Origin: Vibrio coralliilyticus ATCC BAA-450
GTDB taxonomy: Bacteria; Pseudomonadota; Gammaproteobacteria; Enterobacterales; Vibrionaceae
Direction: 5' to 3'
Length of the DNA stretch: 64,000 bases
Assembly: GCF_000176135.1 (NCBI RefSeq)
Contig: NZ_ACZN01000015.1
Span: 62,001 to 126,000 of the forward strand
Part shown: piece after piece, positions 45,574 to 57,500 of the stretch
Layout: each line of letters starts with the position of its first letter
How positions within the stretch are numbered: the stretch's first letter is position 1
Notes under the pieces: model-generated
The model's input: only the letters and a program-made list of their open reading frames with translations
What the model was told of the DNA's origin: nothing
Database searches by the model: none
Made by a program: the position numbers and the translations under genes

Positions 45574-47139
45574 GTGAACAAGGCCATTGAAATCAAAAAG
45601 CTGGGAAACCTTGAAGTTATCCAAGCATCTGCACCTTACACGCAGGATCCTACTCGTCTGTTTCATACTCTGTGTGAAAACAAAACCGACAGCCTGTTGT
45701 TGGAGTCCGCAGAGATCGATTCAAAACAGGATCTGAAGAGCCTGCTGATCGTTGATTCCGCTGTTCGCATCGTTTGCAACGGCCACATTGTGACCATGCA
45801 AGCACTGACCAATAACGGTAAACACCTGCTTTCTCATTTGGCCCACAACATTCATAGCAATGTGGCTCATTCATTTGATGGTAAAACGCTGACACTAGAG
45901 TTTGAAGCGCCTTGCGATACACTCGATGAAGATTCTCGCTTACGAGAAGCGTCTTCTTTTGATGCTTTGCGTCTGGTCCAGCACAGTTTTGACCTTACTG
46001 AACATCAGCAACACGCGGTTTTCCTTGGTGGTCTGTTCGCATACGACATGGTGGCGAACTTTGAACCTTTAGGTGATGCAGAAGCATCAAACCAATGCCC
46101 AGACTACGTTTTTTACGTCGCAGAAACTCTGCTCGTCGTTGACCATCAGAGCGAGTCTTGTGATTTACAAGCCACATTGTTTGCGAATAGCGAAGAAAAA
46201 TCGACGCTGGAAGCACGCATTGATAGCATTCAGTCACAGTGCGCTAACCTGAAACATTTACCGCAAGCGACCAAATTAACTGACGTTTCTCCACAGCCAA
46301 GCGTTTCAGATGAAGATTTCTGCCAAATCGTTCGAGATCTAAAGCAATACGTAGTGCGAGGCGATATCTTTCAGGTTGTTCCATCACGCCGCTTCACCCT
46401 GCCTTGTCCGTCACCACTCGCTGCGTATAAAGAACTAAAGCTGAGTAACCCAAGTCCTTACATGTTCTACATGCAAGATGAGCTGTTCACTCTGTTTGGC
46501 GCATCACCTGAAAGCGCGCTTAAATACGAAACCCATACTAACCAAGTCGAGATTTACCCAATCGCAGGCACGCGTCGACGTGGCAAACGCCCAGACGGCG
46601 CTATCGATTTCGATCTAGATAGCCGTATTGAACTTGAACTGCGTACTGATATGAAAGAGAACGCTGAACACATGATGTTGGTGGATCTCGCGCGTAACGA
46701 CGTTGCTCGTATTTCCCAAGCGGGTTCTCGCCACGTTGCAGATTTGCTTAAAGTCGACCGCTACAGCCATGTAATGCACCTAGTATCCCGAGTGGTTGGT
46801 CAGCTTCGTGACGACCTGGACGCTCTACACGCCTATCAGGCTTGCATGAACATGGGAACGCTGACAGGCGCACCTAAAATTCGTGCGATGCAACTTATCA
46901 GGGATGTCGAAGGTGCACGCCGTGGTAGCTATGGCGGTGCCGTTGGCTACCTCACTGGCGAAGGTACATTAGACACCTGTATCGTTATCCGTTCTGCTTA
47001 TGTCGAGAATGGCATCGCTCAAGTTCAAGCGGGCGCTGGCGTTGTGTTTGATTCAGAACCACAAGCCGAAGCAGATGAAACTCGTGGTAAGGCGCAAGCC
47101 GTTATCTCTGCAATTCAGTCAGCGCATAAGGAGTCGTAG
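45574..47139 (+). CDS. trpE: anthranilate synthase component I
   Basis: 521 residues, GTG start with an excellent AGGAGGT (45562-45568). Makes anthranilate from chorismate with TrpG. The tryptophan feedback element LLES lies at 42-45 and the active-site segments (PIAGTRRRGKRPDGAID, LMLVDLARND) are present. First structural gene of the trp operon; TrpG starts two bases after its stop. Confidence 0.95.
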   Translation: MNKAIEIKKLGNLEVIQASAPYTQDPTRLFHTLCENKTDSLLLESAEIDSKQDLKSLLIVDSAVRIVCNGHIVTMQALTNNGKHLLSHLAHNIHSNVAHSFDGKTLTLEFEAPCDTLDEDSRLREASSFDALRLVQHSFDLTEHQQHAVFLGGLFAYDMVANFEPLGDAEASNQCPDYVFYVAETLLVVDHQSESCDLQATLFANSEEKSTLEARIDSIQSQCANLKHLPQATKLTDVSPQPSVSDEDFCQIVRDLKQYVVRGDIFQVVPSRRFTLPCPSPLAAYKELKLSNPSPYMFYMQDELFTLFGASPESALKYETHTNQVEIYPIAGTRRRGKRPDGAIDFDLDSRIELELRTDMKENAEHMMLVDLARNDVARISQAGSRHVADLLKVDRYSHVMHLVSRVVGQLRDDLDALHAYQACMNMGTLTGAPKIRAMQLIRDVEGARRGSYGGAVGYLTGEGTLDTCIVIRSAYVENGIAQVQAGAGVVFDSEPQAEADETRGKAQAVISAIQSAHKES

Positions 47140-47141
47140 AG

Positions 47142-47747
47142 ATGGCTAACATTGTATTTATCGATAACTTTGACTCATTTACTTATAACTTAGTGGATCA
47201 GTTTCGCTCACTCGGACACGACGTCAAAATCTACCGCAACCACATTGCTGCGGAAGCGATTGAAAACGCGGTCAACGAACTAGACAATCCGGTTGTGTTA
47301 TTGTCTCCCGGCCCAGGGGCGCCATCTGAAGCTGGCTCCATGCCGGAAGTCATCCAACGCCTAAAAGGTAAAGTGCCGATGATCGGTATCTGTCTCGGTC
47401 ATCAAGCTATTGTTGAAGCCTATGGTGGTACCGTTGCTGGCGCGGGTGAAATTGTCCATGGCAAAGTGTCGATGATGGAGCACCAGAATCATCCGACATA
47501 TGCTGACCTACCTTCACCACTTGCCATTGCACGTTACCATTCGTTAGTGGCTACACAGGTACCTGAAACACTTACCGTAACTGCAGAGGTCGATGGACTC
47601 GTCATGTCTGTGGTCCATGAACAAGATAAAATTTGTGGCTTTCAATTCCACCCGGAATCCATCATGACTACTCACGGCGCAACGCTGTTAGCCAATGCGA
47701 TTGAGTGGGCTTTACAAGAATCAAATCTAACGTCAGTGCAGCAATAA
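47142..47747 (+). CDS. trpG: anthranilate synthase glutamine amidotransferase component
   Basis: 201 residues. Class I amidotransferase with [12 protein letters not shown], the catalytic Cys in GICLGHQAI and the His-Glu in FQFHPESIM. Supplies ammonia to TrpE. Unlike E. coli, where it is fused to TrpD, it is a separate gene here, 13 bases ahead of trpD, as in other vibrios. Confidence 0.95.
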   Translation: MANIVFIDNFDSFTYNLVDQFRSLGHDVKIYRNHIAAEAIENAVNELDNPVVLLSPGPGAPSEAGSMPEVIQRLKGKVPMIGICLGHQAIVEAYGGTVAGAGEIVHGKVSMMEHQNHPTYADLPSPLAIARYHSLVATQVPETLTVTAEVDGLVMSVVHEQDKICGFQFHPESIMTTHGATLLANAIEWALQESNLTSVQQ

Positions 47748-47760
47748 GGAGCAAATAAGA

Positions 47761-48759
47761 ATGGAAACGATCATCAACAAACTCTATGAACAACAACCGC
47801 TAACTCAGGAAGAAAGCCAACAGCTTTTTGACATCATTATTCGCGGTGAACTTGATCCAATTCTTATGGCATCGGCGCTGACAGCACTCAAGATTAAAGG
47901 TGAAACACCGGATGAGATCGCTGGTGCAGCAAAAGCACTGCTTGCCAATGCAAATCCATTCCCTCGCCCTGACTATGATTTCGCGGATATCGTGGGCACT
48001 GGTGGTGATGGCCACAATACCATCAACATTTCGACCACAGCTGCCTTTGTTGCTGCGGCATGTGGTTTGAAAGTAGCAAAACACGGTAACCGCAGTGTTT
48101 CAAGCAAATCTGGCTCTTCTGACCTGCTTGATTCATTTGGCATCAACCTAGCCATGAGCGCTGAAGATACTCGCACTGCGGTAGATAAACTCGGCGTTGC
48201 TTTCTTGTTTGCACCGCAATACCACAGTGGTGTTCGCCACGCTATGCCTGTTCGTCAGACCATGAAAACCCGCACAATTTTTAACATCTTAGGCCCTCTG
48301 ATTAACCCTGCTCGTCCAAATATTGAGCTCATGGGTGTGTACAGCGAAGAGTTAGTCCGTCCTATCGCTGAAACCATGCTTAAGATGGGCATGAAGCGCG
48401 CTGCAGTAGTGCACGGTAGCGGCCTAGATGAAGTTGCAATTCATGGCGACACCACAGTGGCGGAAATCAAAGATGGGCAAATTACTGAATACACTTTGAC
48501 TCCAGAAGACTTTGGCCTAACAGCGCATCCGCTTGAAGCAATTAAAGGCGGTGATCCTGAAGAGAACAAAGCCATTATTACCAATATCCTCACTGGTAAA
48601 GGCACCGATGCCCAGCTGGGTGCGGTAGCGGTTAACGTAGCGCTTCTCATGCGTTTATTTGGTCATGAAGATCTCAAGGCCAACACTCAGCAAGCTATTG
48701 AGGCTATGAACTCTGGTAAAGCGTTTGAGCTGGTTAATCAGCTAGCAGCTCACGCCTAA
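47761..48759 (+). CDS. trpD: anthranilate phosphoribosyltransferase
   Basis: 332 residues. Joins anthranilate and PRPP. The PRPP-binding [14 protein letters not shown] and the [17 protein letters not shown] anthranilate loop are intact. Unfused form. Ribosome site AAGGAG lies just before it. Confidence 0.95.
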   Translation: METIINKLYEQQPLTQEESQQLFDIIIRGELDPILMASALTALKIKGETPDEIAGAAKALLANANPFPRPDYDFADIVGTGGDGHNTINISTTAAFVAAACGLKVAKHGNRSVSSKSGSSDLLDSFGINLAMSAEDTRTAVDKLGVAFLFAPQYHSGVRHAMPVRQTMKTRTIFNILGPLINPARPNIELMGVYSEELVRPIAETMLKMGMKRAAVVHGSGLDEVAIHGDTTVAEIKDGQITEYTLTPEDFGLTAHPLEAIKGGDPEENKAIITNILTGKGTDAQLGAVAVNVALLMRLFGHEDLKANTQQAIEAMNSGKAFELVNQLAAHA

Positions 48760-48782
48760 GTACCTTAAGGAAGAAACAAAAG

Positions 48783-50210
48783 ATGACTCAGACGCAAGAT
48801 AAACTTTCAGAGCACGTGTCCCTAAAAGAAGCGCAAATGGCAGAAGTATTGGCAAAAATCGTTCGTGATAAGTACATCTGGGTGGAAGAACGTAAAGCCT
48901 CTCAACCTTTGGAGCAGTTTAAAGAGGCGTTAACTCCGTCTGATCGTAGCTTCTATGACGCGGTAAGCGGTAAAAAAACTGCCTTCATCACAGAATGTAA
49001 GAAGGCGTCTCCGTCCAAGGGACTGATTCGTGACGACTTTGATCTCGATTACATTGCGTCCGTGTACAATAATCACGCTGATGCGATTTCAGTGCTCACA
49101 GATGAAAAGTACTTTCAAGGAAACTTCGATTTCCTGCCACAAGTGAGAAAGCAAACATCTCAACCGATTCTGTGTAAAGACTTTATGGTGGATACTTATC
49201 AGGTTTATCTAGCTCGCCATTATTCTGCTGACGCAATTCTGCTGATGCTATCCGTACTTGATGACGCCGAGTATAAAGCACTGGAAGAAGTAGCTCACTC
49301 ACTCAACATGGGCATTCTGACCGAAGTCAGTAATGAGGAAGAGTTACACCGCGCAGTAAAACTTGGCGCTAAAGTTATTGGTATTAATAACCGCAACTTA
49401 CGTGACCTAACAACAGATTTGAACCGCACCAAAGAGCTGGCACCAACAATACGTGAGCTGGCACCAGAAGCAACCATCATTTCGGAGTCAGGCATCTACA
49501 CACACCAGCAAGTACGAGATCTTGCAGATTTTGCTGATGGCTTCCTGATCGGCAGCTCATTGATGGCAGAAGAAAACTTAGAGCTGGCAGTACGCAAAGT
49601 CACACTAGGTGAAAATAAAGTTTGTGGTCTGACACACCCAGATGATGCTGCAAAAGCTTACCAAGCAGGTGCAGTATTTGGCGGGCTGATTTTTGTCTCT
49701 AAGTCGAAGCGTTGCGTGGATTTAGAAACCGCTCGCCTAACCATGTCCGGTGCTCCTTTGAAATATGTGGGCGTATTCCAAAACCATGATGTCGACACCG
49801 TGGTTGGTATTGCGCAAGAGCTTGGCCTCTGCGCTGTTCAGCTGCATGGAGATGAAGACCAGAACTTTGTCACTGCGATCCATGAGCAGCTAGGTGATCA
49901 AGTTGAAATCTGGAAAGCTTACGGTGTTACTGACAGCTCACCAGAACTGCTAGACACTCCAGTCAGCCGCCACTTACTCGATACCAAAGTTGGTTCTCAA
50001 ACGGGTGGTACAGGCCTAGTCTTCGACTGGTCATTGATTGGTGATAGATCAAAAGTGATGCTCGCGGGTGGCATTTCACCTTTCAACGCTCAGAAAGCGG
50101 CCCAACAAGGCTGTCTAGGTCTGGATTTAAACTCAGGCGTTGAAGTTTCACCCGGCAAGAAAGATGCAGAGAAGTTGCAACAGGCATTTGATGCGATTCG
50201 CAGCTACTAA
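48783..50210 (+). CDS. trpCF: bifunctional indole-3-glycerol-phosphate synthase / phosphoribosylanthranilate isomerase
   Basis: 475 residues joining TrpC (about 1-275; ITECKKASPSKGLIRDDFD, catalytic Lys and Glu region) and TrpF (about 276-475, starting at KVCGLTHPDDAAKAY). Catalyses two successive steps, isomerisation then ring closure. It is the fused form, as in E. coli. A 90-base gap follows before trpB, which might host a weak internal promoter but shows none clearly. Confidence 0.95.
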   Translation: MTQTQDKLSEHVSLKEAQMAEVLAKIVRDKYIWVEERKASQPLEQFKEALTPSDRSFYDAVSGKKTAFITECKKASPSKGLIRDDFDLDYIASVYNNHADAISVLTDEKYFQGNFDFLPQVRKQTSQPILCKDFMVDTYQVYLARHYSADAILLMLSVLDDAEYKALEEVAHSLNMGILTEVSNEEELHRAVKLGAKVIGINNRNLRDLTTDLNRTKELAPTIRELAPEATIISESGIYTHQQVRDLADFADGFLIGSSLMAEENLELAVRKVTLGENKVCGLTHPDDAAKAYQAGAVFGGLIFVSKSKRCVDLETARLTMSGAPLKYVGVFQNHDVDTVVGIAQELGLCAVQLHGDEDQNFVTAIHEQLGDQVEIWKAYGVTDSSPELLDTPVSRHLLDTKVGSQTGGTGLVFDWSLIGDRSKVMLAGGISPFNAQKAAQQGCLGLDLNSGVEVSPGKKDAEKLQQAFDAIRSY

Positions 50211-50300
50211 ATAGATTTATTAAAGATCAATTACTCATAATTAAAGAAATTTTTTGGTGTGCTAAACAGCAATGCCAAACTGAATTGAAGGAATAAAACC

Positions 50301-51491
50301 ATGGCAAAACTTGATGCCTACTTCGGCGAATACGGTGGTCAGTATGTACCACAAATTCTCGTTCCTGCACTGGAACAGCTAGAACAAGCGTTTATCGATG
50401 CGCAAGAAGACCCAGAGTTTCGCAGCGAGTTTATGACCCTGCTGCAAGAGTACGCAGGTCGCCCAACGGCGCTAACACTGACTCGCAACCTGACCAAAGG
50501 TACTAAAACCAAACTGTACCTCAAGCGCGAAGATTTATTGCACGGCGGCGCACACAAAACTAACCAAGTGCTAGGTCAGGCACTGTTAGCTAAGCGTATG
50601 GGCAAAAACGAGATCATTGCGGAAACTGGTGCAGGTCAGCACGGCGTGGCAACTGCACTGGCTTGTGCATTGCTTGGTCTGAAATGTCGCGTGTACATGG
50701 GAGCAAAAGACGTAGAACGTCAAAGCCCGAACGTGTTCCGTATGAAACTTATGGGCGCGGAAGTCATTCCTGTTCACTCGGGTTCCGCAACTCTTAAAGA
50801 TGCATGTAATGAAGCACTACGCGACTGGTCAGCAAGCTACGAAGAAGCTCACTATTTGCTGGGTACCGCTGCTGGTCCTCATCCATTCCCGACCATCGTG
50901 CGTGATTTCCAACGCATGATTGGCGAAGAAACAAAAAACCAGATTCTGGCTCGTGAAGGTCGCCTTCCTGATGCAGTCATCGCTTGTGTGGGTGGTGGCT
51001 CAAATGCAATCGGTATGTTTGCTGACTTTATTGAAGAGGAAACGGTTCGCCTGATCGGTGTTGAGCCTGCAGGTAAGGGTATCGATACCGACCAGCATGG
51101 CGCCCCTCTTAAGCACGGTAAAACAGGCATCTTCTTTGGAATGAAAGCTCCACTGATGCAAGACGTAAACGGGCAAGTTGAAGAATCTTACTCTGTTTCT
51201 GCAGGCCTTGATTTCCCTTCAGTTGGACCTCAGCACGCTCACTTAAATGCAATTGGCCGCGCGGAGTACGACAACGTAACCGATGATGAGGCTTTGGAAG
51301 CATTCCAAGAACTTGCCCGCAGTGAAGGTATTATTCCTGCACTAGAGTCATCTCATGCACTAGCTCATGCACTACGTATGGCTCGTGAGAACCCAGACAA
51401 AGAACAACTTCTCGTCGTAAACCTATCAGGTCGTGGTGACAAAGACATCTTTACTGTTCACGCCATTCTAGAAGAAAAAGGAGTTATCTAA
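50301..51491 (+). CDS. trpB: tryptophan synthase beta chain
   Basis: 396 residues. PLP enzyme joining indole and serine. PLP lysine in [12 protein letters not shown], and [12 protein letters not shown] and [10 protein letters not shown] are canonical. Partner of TrpA, whose start overlaps the trpB stop by one base. Confidence 0.96.
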   Translation: MAKLDAYFGEYGGQYVPQILVPALEQLEQAFIDAQEDPEFRSEFMTLLQEYAGRPTALTLTRNLTKGTKTKLYLKREDLLHGGAHKTNQVLGQALLAKRMGKNEIIAETGAGQHGVATALACALLGLKCRVYMGAKDVERQSPNVFRMKLMGAEVIPVHSGSATLKDACNEALRDWSASYEEAHYLLGTAAGPHPFPTIVRDFQRMIGEETKNQILAREGRLPDAVIACVGGGSNAIGMFADFIEEETVRLIGVEPAGKGIDTDQHGAPLKHGKTGIFFGMKAPLMQDVNGQVEESYSVSAGLDFPSVGPQHAHLNAIGRAEYDNVTDDEALEAFQELARSEGIIPALESSHALAHALRMARENPDKEQLLVVNLSGRGDKDIFTVHAILEEKGVI

Positions 51492-52297
51492 TGAGCCGTT
51501 ATGAGTCTATGTTTGAGCGCCTGAACGAGAAAAACCAAGGTGCATTTGTTCCTTTCGTAACCGTGTGCGATCCAAACCCGGAGCAGTCCCTCAAAATTAT
51601 GGAGACACTGGTTGAAGCGGGTGCCGATGCACTTGAACTGGGTATTCCGTTTTCGGATCCACTTGCGGATGGCCCTACTATTCAAGGAGCGAACATTCGC
51701 GCACTGGATTCTGGAGCAACTCCAGATATCTGCTTTGATTTGATTGGAAAAATCCGCGCCAAATACCCAGAACTCCCAATCGGCCTTCTGATGTACGCAA
51801 ACCTTGTTTACGCGCGCGGTATCGATAGTTTTTACCAGCGTTGTGCGAATGCCGGCATCGATTCTGTGTTGATTGCTGATGTACCAACCAATGAAAGCCA
51901 AGAGTTTGTTGAGGCGGCTAAGAAGCACGGCATTGAGCCTATCTTCATTGCACCGCCAACGGCATCAGAAGAGACACTAAAATCAGTTGCTGAACTAGGT
52001 GGCGGCTATACCTACCTACTCTCGCGTGCTGGTGTAACCGGTGCAGAAACAAAGGCCAACATGCCAGTAAGTGATCTTTTAGATAAACTCAATAAATACG
52101 ATGCTCCACCATCATTGTTGGGCTTTGGCATCTCTCAGCCAGAACAGGTTAAGCAAGCCATTGAGTCTGGTGCTGCTGGTGCGATTTCAGGCTCTGCTAT
52201 CGTCAAAATCATCGAATCACACGTTGAGTCTCCGCAAGAAATGTTAAATCAGCTGGCTAGTTTTGTTTCACCGATGAAGGCAGCAACACAAAAGTAA
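51491..52297 (+). CDS. trpA: tryptophan synthase alpha chain
   Basis: 268 residues, TIM-barrel. Catalytic Glu and Asp in [16 protein letters not shown]; the flexible loop GVTGAE is intact. Cleaves indole-3-glycerol phosphate and passes indole to TrpB. Last gene of the operon; ends at a strong terminator. Confidence 0.96.
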   Translation: MSRYESMFERLNEKNQGAFVPFVTVCDPNPEQSLKIMETLVEAGADALELGIPFSDPLADGPTIQGANIRALDSGATPDICFDLIGKIRAKYPELPIGLLMYANLVYARGIDSFYQRCANAGIDSVLIADVPTNESQEFVEAAKKHGIEPIFIAPPTASEETLKSVAELGGGYTYLLSRAGVTGAETKANMPVSDLLDKLNKYDAPPSLLGFGISQPEQVKQAIESGAAGAISGSAIVKIIESHVESPQEMLNQLASFVSPMKAATQK

Positions 52298-52322
52298 AGT
52301 GCTAGCCATCTAAACTTCTATG

Positions 52323-52364
52323 AGATCGGTTTCTTAAATCATTAGAGAAACCGATCTTTTTTTT
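52323..52364 (+). terminator. trp operon terminator
   Basis: AGATCGGTTTCT (52323-52334) and AGAAACCGATCT (52346-52357) form a 12-bp stem, then eight T residues. Confidence 0.92.
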
Positions 52365-52437
52365 AACATGTCAGTGTAACTCCTCCACCCCACCGCCTAA
52401 TCACACAATGCATTACAAAGCCAAAATCCATCCAACA

Positions 52438-52465
52438 AACCAATAGCAAACGTTTGCTATTGGTT
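52438..52465. promoter_or_regulatory. 28-bp perfect palindrome with LacI/PurR-type core
   Basis: AACCAATAGCAAAC followed directly by its reverse complement GTTTGCTATTGGTT. The core GCAAACGTTTGC is the PurR-type operator core for LacI-family proteins. It lies 171 bases before the symporter start and 44 upstream of a candidate -35 (TTGACT, 52510-52515). Confidence 0.55.
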
Positions 52466-52635
52466 AAAAAATTATCACTCATCAATAAAAGTGCTTTTAA
52501 TTGGCTCGATTGACTTTGCACCTTATTGCTAAATGTAAAAATAACGTGTAAAAAGCGAGGCGAAATTATTATCTAATTAAAATATTTAACTTAGATGGTA
52601 ATTCTGGGAATTTAAATTTTGTTAGCACAGAGGTT

Positions 52636-53895
52636 ATGGAAGTGTTAAAAGAAAAGAATTTGCTAAGCAACATTGGCGTTCAGGTTGTCATCGCTATGAT
52701 TGTAGGTACTGCCGTAGGTGCCTTCATGGGAGACAGCGCTACCATCTTCGCTCCATTAGGTGCGATTTTTATCAATTTAATAAAAATGCTGGTTATCCCT
52801 TTGGTCGCCGTAGCCTTGATCTCAGGTGCTGCGGGTTTAGGTAATAGCCAATCTGCTGGTAAAGTGGGCTTGGTCACCTTAGGTTACTTTGGCTTAACGT
52901 CAGCACTTGCTGTTGCCCTAGCACTGTTTATGGGTGAAGTATTCAAACCAGGCATGGGTATCGATGTTTCAGGTATCGAGGGCATGTTCTCTTCTGAGTA
53001 CGCTTCTAAAGGTGAACTACCTTCTTTCTGGGCAACCATCACAGGTATGATCCCAACAAACGTTTTCCAGTCACTGAACGAAGCAAATATACTGCAAATC
53101 CTAGTATTCTGTATGTTCTTTGGTATTGCGATTTCTAAGCAAGCAAAAGAGCGTCGTGACCCAATCATTAACGGTGTAAACTGTATTGTTGATGCGATGG
53201 TTTGGATGATCAACAAGGTTATGATCATTGCTCCGCTAGGTGTATTTGGCCTGATGGCAGAAGCCGTAGGAACATTCGGTTTTGGCGCCTTGATGGTGGT
53301 ATTCAAACTGTTTGTTGTCTACATCGCTGCAATTCTTATCTTTGGTTTCGTGGCCTACCCTCTTATGGTACACATCTTCACTAAGACCTCTGCGAAGAAA
53401 TTCCTGACAGCAATGAAGAAACCTCAAGCCGTGGCCTTATCTACTGCTTCATCAATGGCAACTCTGCCAGTCACGATGGATACCTGTGAGCATGAGCTAG
53501 GTGTAAAAAACTCGACAGCGTCTTTCGTTCTCCCGCTAGGCGCAACGATCAACATGTCAGGTAACGCCATTTACTACGGTTTGGTCGCTATCTTCTTCGC
53601 GCAACTATTCAACATCGATCTTGGTATGGGCGCGTACATTGCCATCATTATTACCTCGACGCTTGGTGCAGTTGGCCAAGCAGGTGTACCTGGTCCTTCG
53701 TTCCTAGTTGTTGCCGTTCTTCTGGCAGCAGGTATCCCTATCGAAGGTCTACCTCTACTGTTCGCTCTTGATCGTATCTTCGACATGATCCGTACCGCAT
53801 TGAACATCACAGGCGACGCCGCTTGTGCTGTGATTGTTGATTCACTGATTGAAGAAGAAGCGAAAGAAGCTGAACTACATAAGCAGCAAGCTTAA
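52636..53895 (+). CDS. dicarboxylate/glutamate:cation symporter (DAACS family)
   Basis: 419 residues, about eight membrane segments plus re-entrant loops. Family signatures are the serine-rich STASSMATLPVTM and the NMSGNAIYYG segment, which line the substrate site in glutamate transporter homologues, plus a C-terminal VDSLI. Sodium- or proton-coupled uptake of glutamate, aspartate or C4 acids; the substrate is not fixed by sequence alone. ATG 52636 follows GAGG. The 338-base upstream region holds the trp terminator and the palindrome at 52438-52465, the likely regulatory site. Confidence 0.88.
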   Translation: MEVLKEKNLLSNIGVQVVIAMIVGTAVGAFMGDSATIFAPLGAIFINLIKMLVIPLVAVALISGAAGLGNSQSAGKVGLVTLGYFGLTSALAVALALFMGEVFKPGMGIDVSGIEGMFSSEYASKGELPSFWATITGMIPTNVFQSLNEANILQILVFCMFFGIAISKQAKERRDPIINGVNCIVDAMVWMINKVMIIAPLGVFGLMAEAVGTFGFGALMVVFKLFVVYIAAILIFGFVAYPLMVHIFTKTSAKKFLTAMKKPQAVALSTASSMATLPVTMDTCEHELGVKNSTASFVLPLGATINMSGNAIYYGLVAIFFAQLFNIDLGMGAYIAIIITSTLGAVGQAGVPGPSFLVVAVLLAAGIPIEGLPLLFALDRIFDMIRTALNITGDAACAVIVDSLIEEEAKEAELHKQQA

Positions 53896-53913
53896 GCGCT
53901 GATTTCAGGTAAT

Positions 53914-53947
53914 AAAAAGCCCGGCTAGTAACATAGCCGGGCTTTTT
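53914..53947. terminator. bidirectional terminator, symporter / outer-membrane barrel
   Basis: AAAAAGCCCGGCTA (53914-53927) pairs with TAGCCGGGCTTTTT (53934-53947). Confidence 0.9.
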
Positions 53948-53960
53948 CGTGATGTGTCTA

Positions 53961-54455
53961 TTACAAGAAGTGGAATGTCGCGTTTAGCGAGAAGTTTTTC
54001 ACATCGTCTTCTTTCATGTTGAATACGCTGTAGCTCGCGCCTAGAGAAATAGGGCCCATGACGAAGTATTCCGCACCAACACCATACATTACGTCGATCT
54101 CATCTTCTTTAAAACCACCATCGGCTTTAATATCATATGAGTGTAGACCGCCTTTCGCGTAAATATGCAGTGGACCAAAATCGAGACTTGGTTTAGCTGC
54201 AAAGTAAACTGAAGAACCAGTCAGGTTAGTTTTGATACCAGAGTAATCAACACGGTCGTAATCACCTAGGTTTTGATAGCCCGCTTCCAGACCGATGAGT
54301 GGCAAAATACCAGTACCGACATGAACGTTGTATGACGTTGCTGACTCACCACCTAAGTCTGCTTGACCTACACTTGCACTGCCGTAGATCCATGAGTCTG
54401 CTGATGCTGTTGCTGATGCACCCAATAATGCTAGTGCGAGTAGTGTCTTTTTCAT
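53961..54455 (-). CDS. small outer-membrane beta-barrel protein
   Basis: 164 residues. Clear signal peptide (MKKTLLALALLGASATASA, cleavage after residue 19), then alternating strands fitting an 8-stranded OmpA/OmpX-like barrel, ending in FHFL. It resembles the protein at 59072-59551 in size, strand layout and end (EFHF), on the other side of hrpA. The ligand or role is unknown. Confidence 0.78.
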   Translation of the reverse strand: MKKTLLALALLGASATASADSWIYGSASVGQADLGGESATSYNVHVGTGILPLIGLEAGYQNLGDYDRVDYSGIKTNLTGSSVYFAAKPSLDFGPLHIYAKGGLHSYDIKADGGFKEDEIDVMYGVGAEYFVMGPISLGASYSVFNMKEDDVKNFSLNATFHFL

Positions 54456-54532
54456 ATTAACCTTCTTTATTTTCCCTTAGCAGAAGCTGCCGCGGCAATC
54501 CTCTGCCAATCTCAGTCAAAATTTTGTTATGT

Positions 54533-57500
54533 TTAAATTTTTATGCAATTTATATACCTAACAATCGTCATCGCGTTCTTCACGCGTTTGTCCGATACCG
54601 GATATGGCGTACCTAACTGCTGAGCAAAATAGCTGACGCGCAGTTCCTCAAGCATCCAACGTACTTCTTTGACGTTGTCTGGTACCGCCATTCCCTTAGG
54701 AATTTTGTTGAGCAATTCTTTATAGTCGTTGGCCACTGATTCAATCTTCAGCATATGCAGACGGTCCTTGTTAGGATCGATCGGCAACTTCTCCATACGA
54801 CGCTCAATCGCTTTCATGTAACGCAATATATCTGGAAGACGTTTCCAGCCACACTCCGTTGCAAATCCTTTGAAGATAAGTCCTTCAATCTGAGCTTTGA
54901 TATCTGACAAAGCAAAAGCCATTGTGAAGTCTATCCTACCCTTTAGCTTCTTATTAATACTGAACGCGGTCGTCAAAATTGTCTCAACTTGTTTCGCAAT
55001 CTCAACAACAGTATCACCGAGCTCGGCTCGAACGTGTTCTTTAAGCTGCTCGAACTGCTCAGGCTGCCAAACTAGGCCGCCCTTTTCTTCAATAAGCTTA
55101 TCGACACCACACGCGATACAGTCATCAATCAGATCGAGTACTTTTCCATAAGGGTTAAAGTAAAGACCCAACTTAGACTTGTTCGGCAAATTGCTATGCA
55201 GATATTTAATCGGAGATGGTACGTTAAGCAAAATCAGACGACGCTGACCCGCTCTCATCGCTGAAACCTGCTCTTGCTCTGTCTCGTAGAGCTTTATTTC
55301 AACACTGTCTTTGCTATCTACAATCGCTGGATACGCTTTAACATTGTAACCACCACGTTTCTGTTGATACACTTTCGGCAGCTCACCAAAGCTCCAAGTA
55401 TGAAGGCCTTGCTGCTCGATATCGTCATCTGCAACTTTCGACAGGGTTTCCTGAACCTTGTCTTTCAGGCTTTCTTTTAGCTCATGAAGATCGCGATTTT
55501 CTTTCAGCTTCCGGTTTCTATGGTCCACGGCGCGGAATGTCACCTTGAGGTGATCTTGAACCTGATCCAAGTTCCAATCATCGCGCAGCACTTCAACACC
55601 CGTCATACGACGAAGCTCTTTTTCCAGAGCGTCAAGTAAAGGTGCTTCCATTGGCGTGGCACGAGCTAAAAACGCATCAGCGTAGTTCGGTGCAGGTACG
55701 AAGTTCTTACGAATTGTCTTAGGAAGCGATTTGATCAGGCTTACGACCAGTTCATGACGCAGCCCCGGAATTTGCCAGTCAAACCCCGCTTGTTCAACCT
55801 GATTCAATATAGGCAGAGGTAAGTGAACTGTCACACCGTCATTGTCTTCACCCGGTTCAAACTGGTAACTCAGTTTCAGTTTGAGACCATTTTGGTGCCA
55901 GAAGTTAGGGTAATCCAGATCGGTAACGTGGCTCGCGTCACCCTTAAACAGCATCTCTTTTTCAAAGTTCAGTAGTTCGCCGTTCTCTTTAGACGCTTTC
56001 TTCCACCACGTATCAAAATGGCGACCTGAGACTACTTCTGTACCAACTCGTTGATCATAAAAATCTGCCAACTCATCATCATCGACCAAAATGTCACGAC
56101 GACGGGACTTGTGCTCCAGCTCTTCCACTTCTTGTAGCAGCTTACGATTCTGTCTGAAGAATGCGTGCTTGGTATCCCATTCACCTTCAACAAGGGCGCT
56201 GCGGATAAAGATTTCTCGACTCACCGTCGCGTCAATACTGCCGTAATTCACCAGACGCTTAGGCACAATCGGAATGCCATATAGCATCACTTTTTCGTGC
56301 GCCATGACAGCTGCGCGCTTTTTCGACCAGTGAGGTTCACTGTAACTGCGTTTGATGAGGTGCTTCGCCAGCGGTTCAATCCATTCAGGTTGTATCTTGG
56401 CAATAATGCGCCCCCATAGCTTCGAGGTTTCCACCAGCTCCGCTGACACAATCCATTTCGGCTGTTTCTTAAACAAACCTGATGCAGGGAAAATATGGAA
56501 TCTCGCATTGCGCGCACCTTGGTACTCATTTTTCTCTTGGTCTTTCATACCAACATGGGAGAGCAACCCGACCAAAATCGCGCTGTGAGTACCTTGATAA
56601 CTAGCAGGTTCATCATTGAGCTTGAAATCCATTTCACGCATAGACTGGTGAATCTGGAAATAGACATCCTGCCACTCACGCACTCGCAAGTAGTTTAGGT
56701 AATCTTGCTTACATTGTTTGCGGAACTGGTTCCCGGTCAATGCCTTCTGCTGCTTCTGAACGTAATCCCATAAATTAACAAACGTCAGGAAATCCGATTC
56801 TTCATGGAAGAAGCGCTTGTGTTTATCATCCGACGATTGCTGTTTGTCGCTCGGCCTTTCTCTTGGATCCTGAATCGACAGCGCTGAAGCAATAACCATT
56901 ACTTCTTTCAATGCACCGTATTTTGGCGCTTCAAGAACCATACGAGCCAAACGAGGGTCAATCGGCAAACGGGCTAACTGGCGACCAATCGAGGTCAGAC
57001 GCTTTTTAGGATCTTTCGCATTTTCATTAATGGCACCCAGCTCTTCCAGAAGTCGCACACCATCTTGAATATTGCGCTTATCAGGTGCTTCAACGAACGG
57101 GAACGCTTGAATATCACCTAATCCTAATGCCGTCATCTGGAGAATAACCGACGCTAGGTTGGTACGAAGAATTTCTGGATCCGTAAACTCTGGACGAGAT
57201 TCAAAATCATCTTCCGAATACAAACGAATACAGATACCTTCCTCAACACGACCACAACGACCTTTACGCTGGTTCGCACTCGCTTGAGAAACTGGTTCAA
57301 TCGGCAGACGTTGTACCTTGGTACGATAGCTGTAGCGACTGATACGCGCCGTACCCGGGTCGATGACATACTTGATGCCCGGTACTGTCAGAGAGGTTTC
57401 AGCAACGTTGGTCGCCAATACGATTCGACGTCCTGCATGAGGTTGGAAAATTTTGTTCTGTTCACCCGCTGAGAGACGTGCATACAAGGGTACAATTTCA

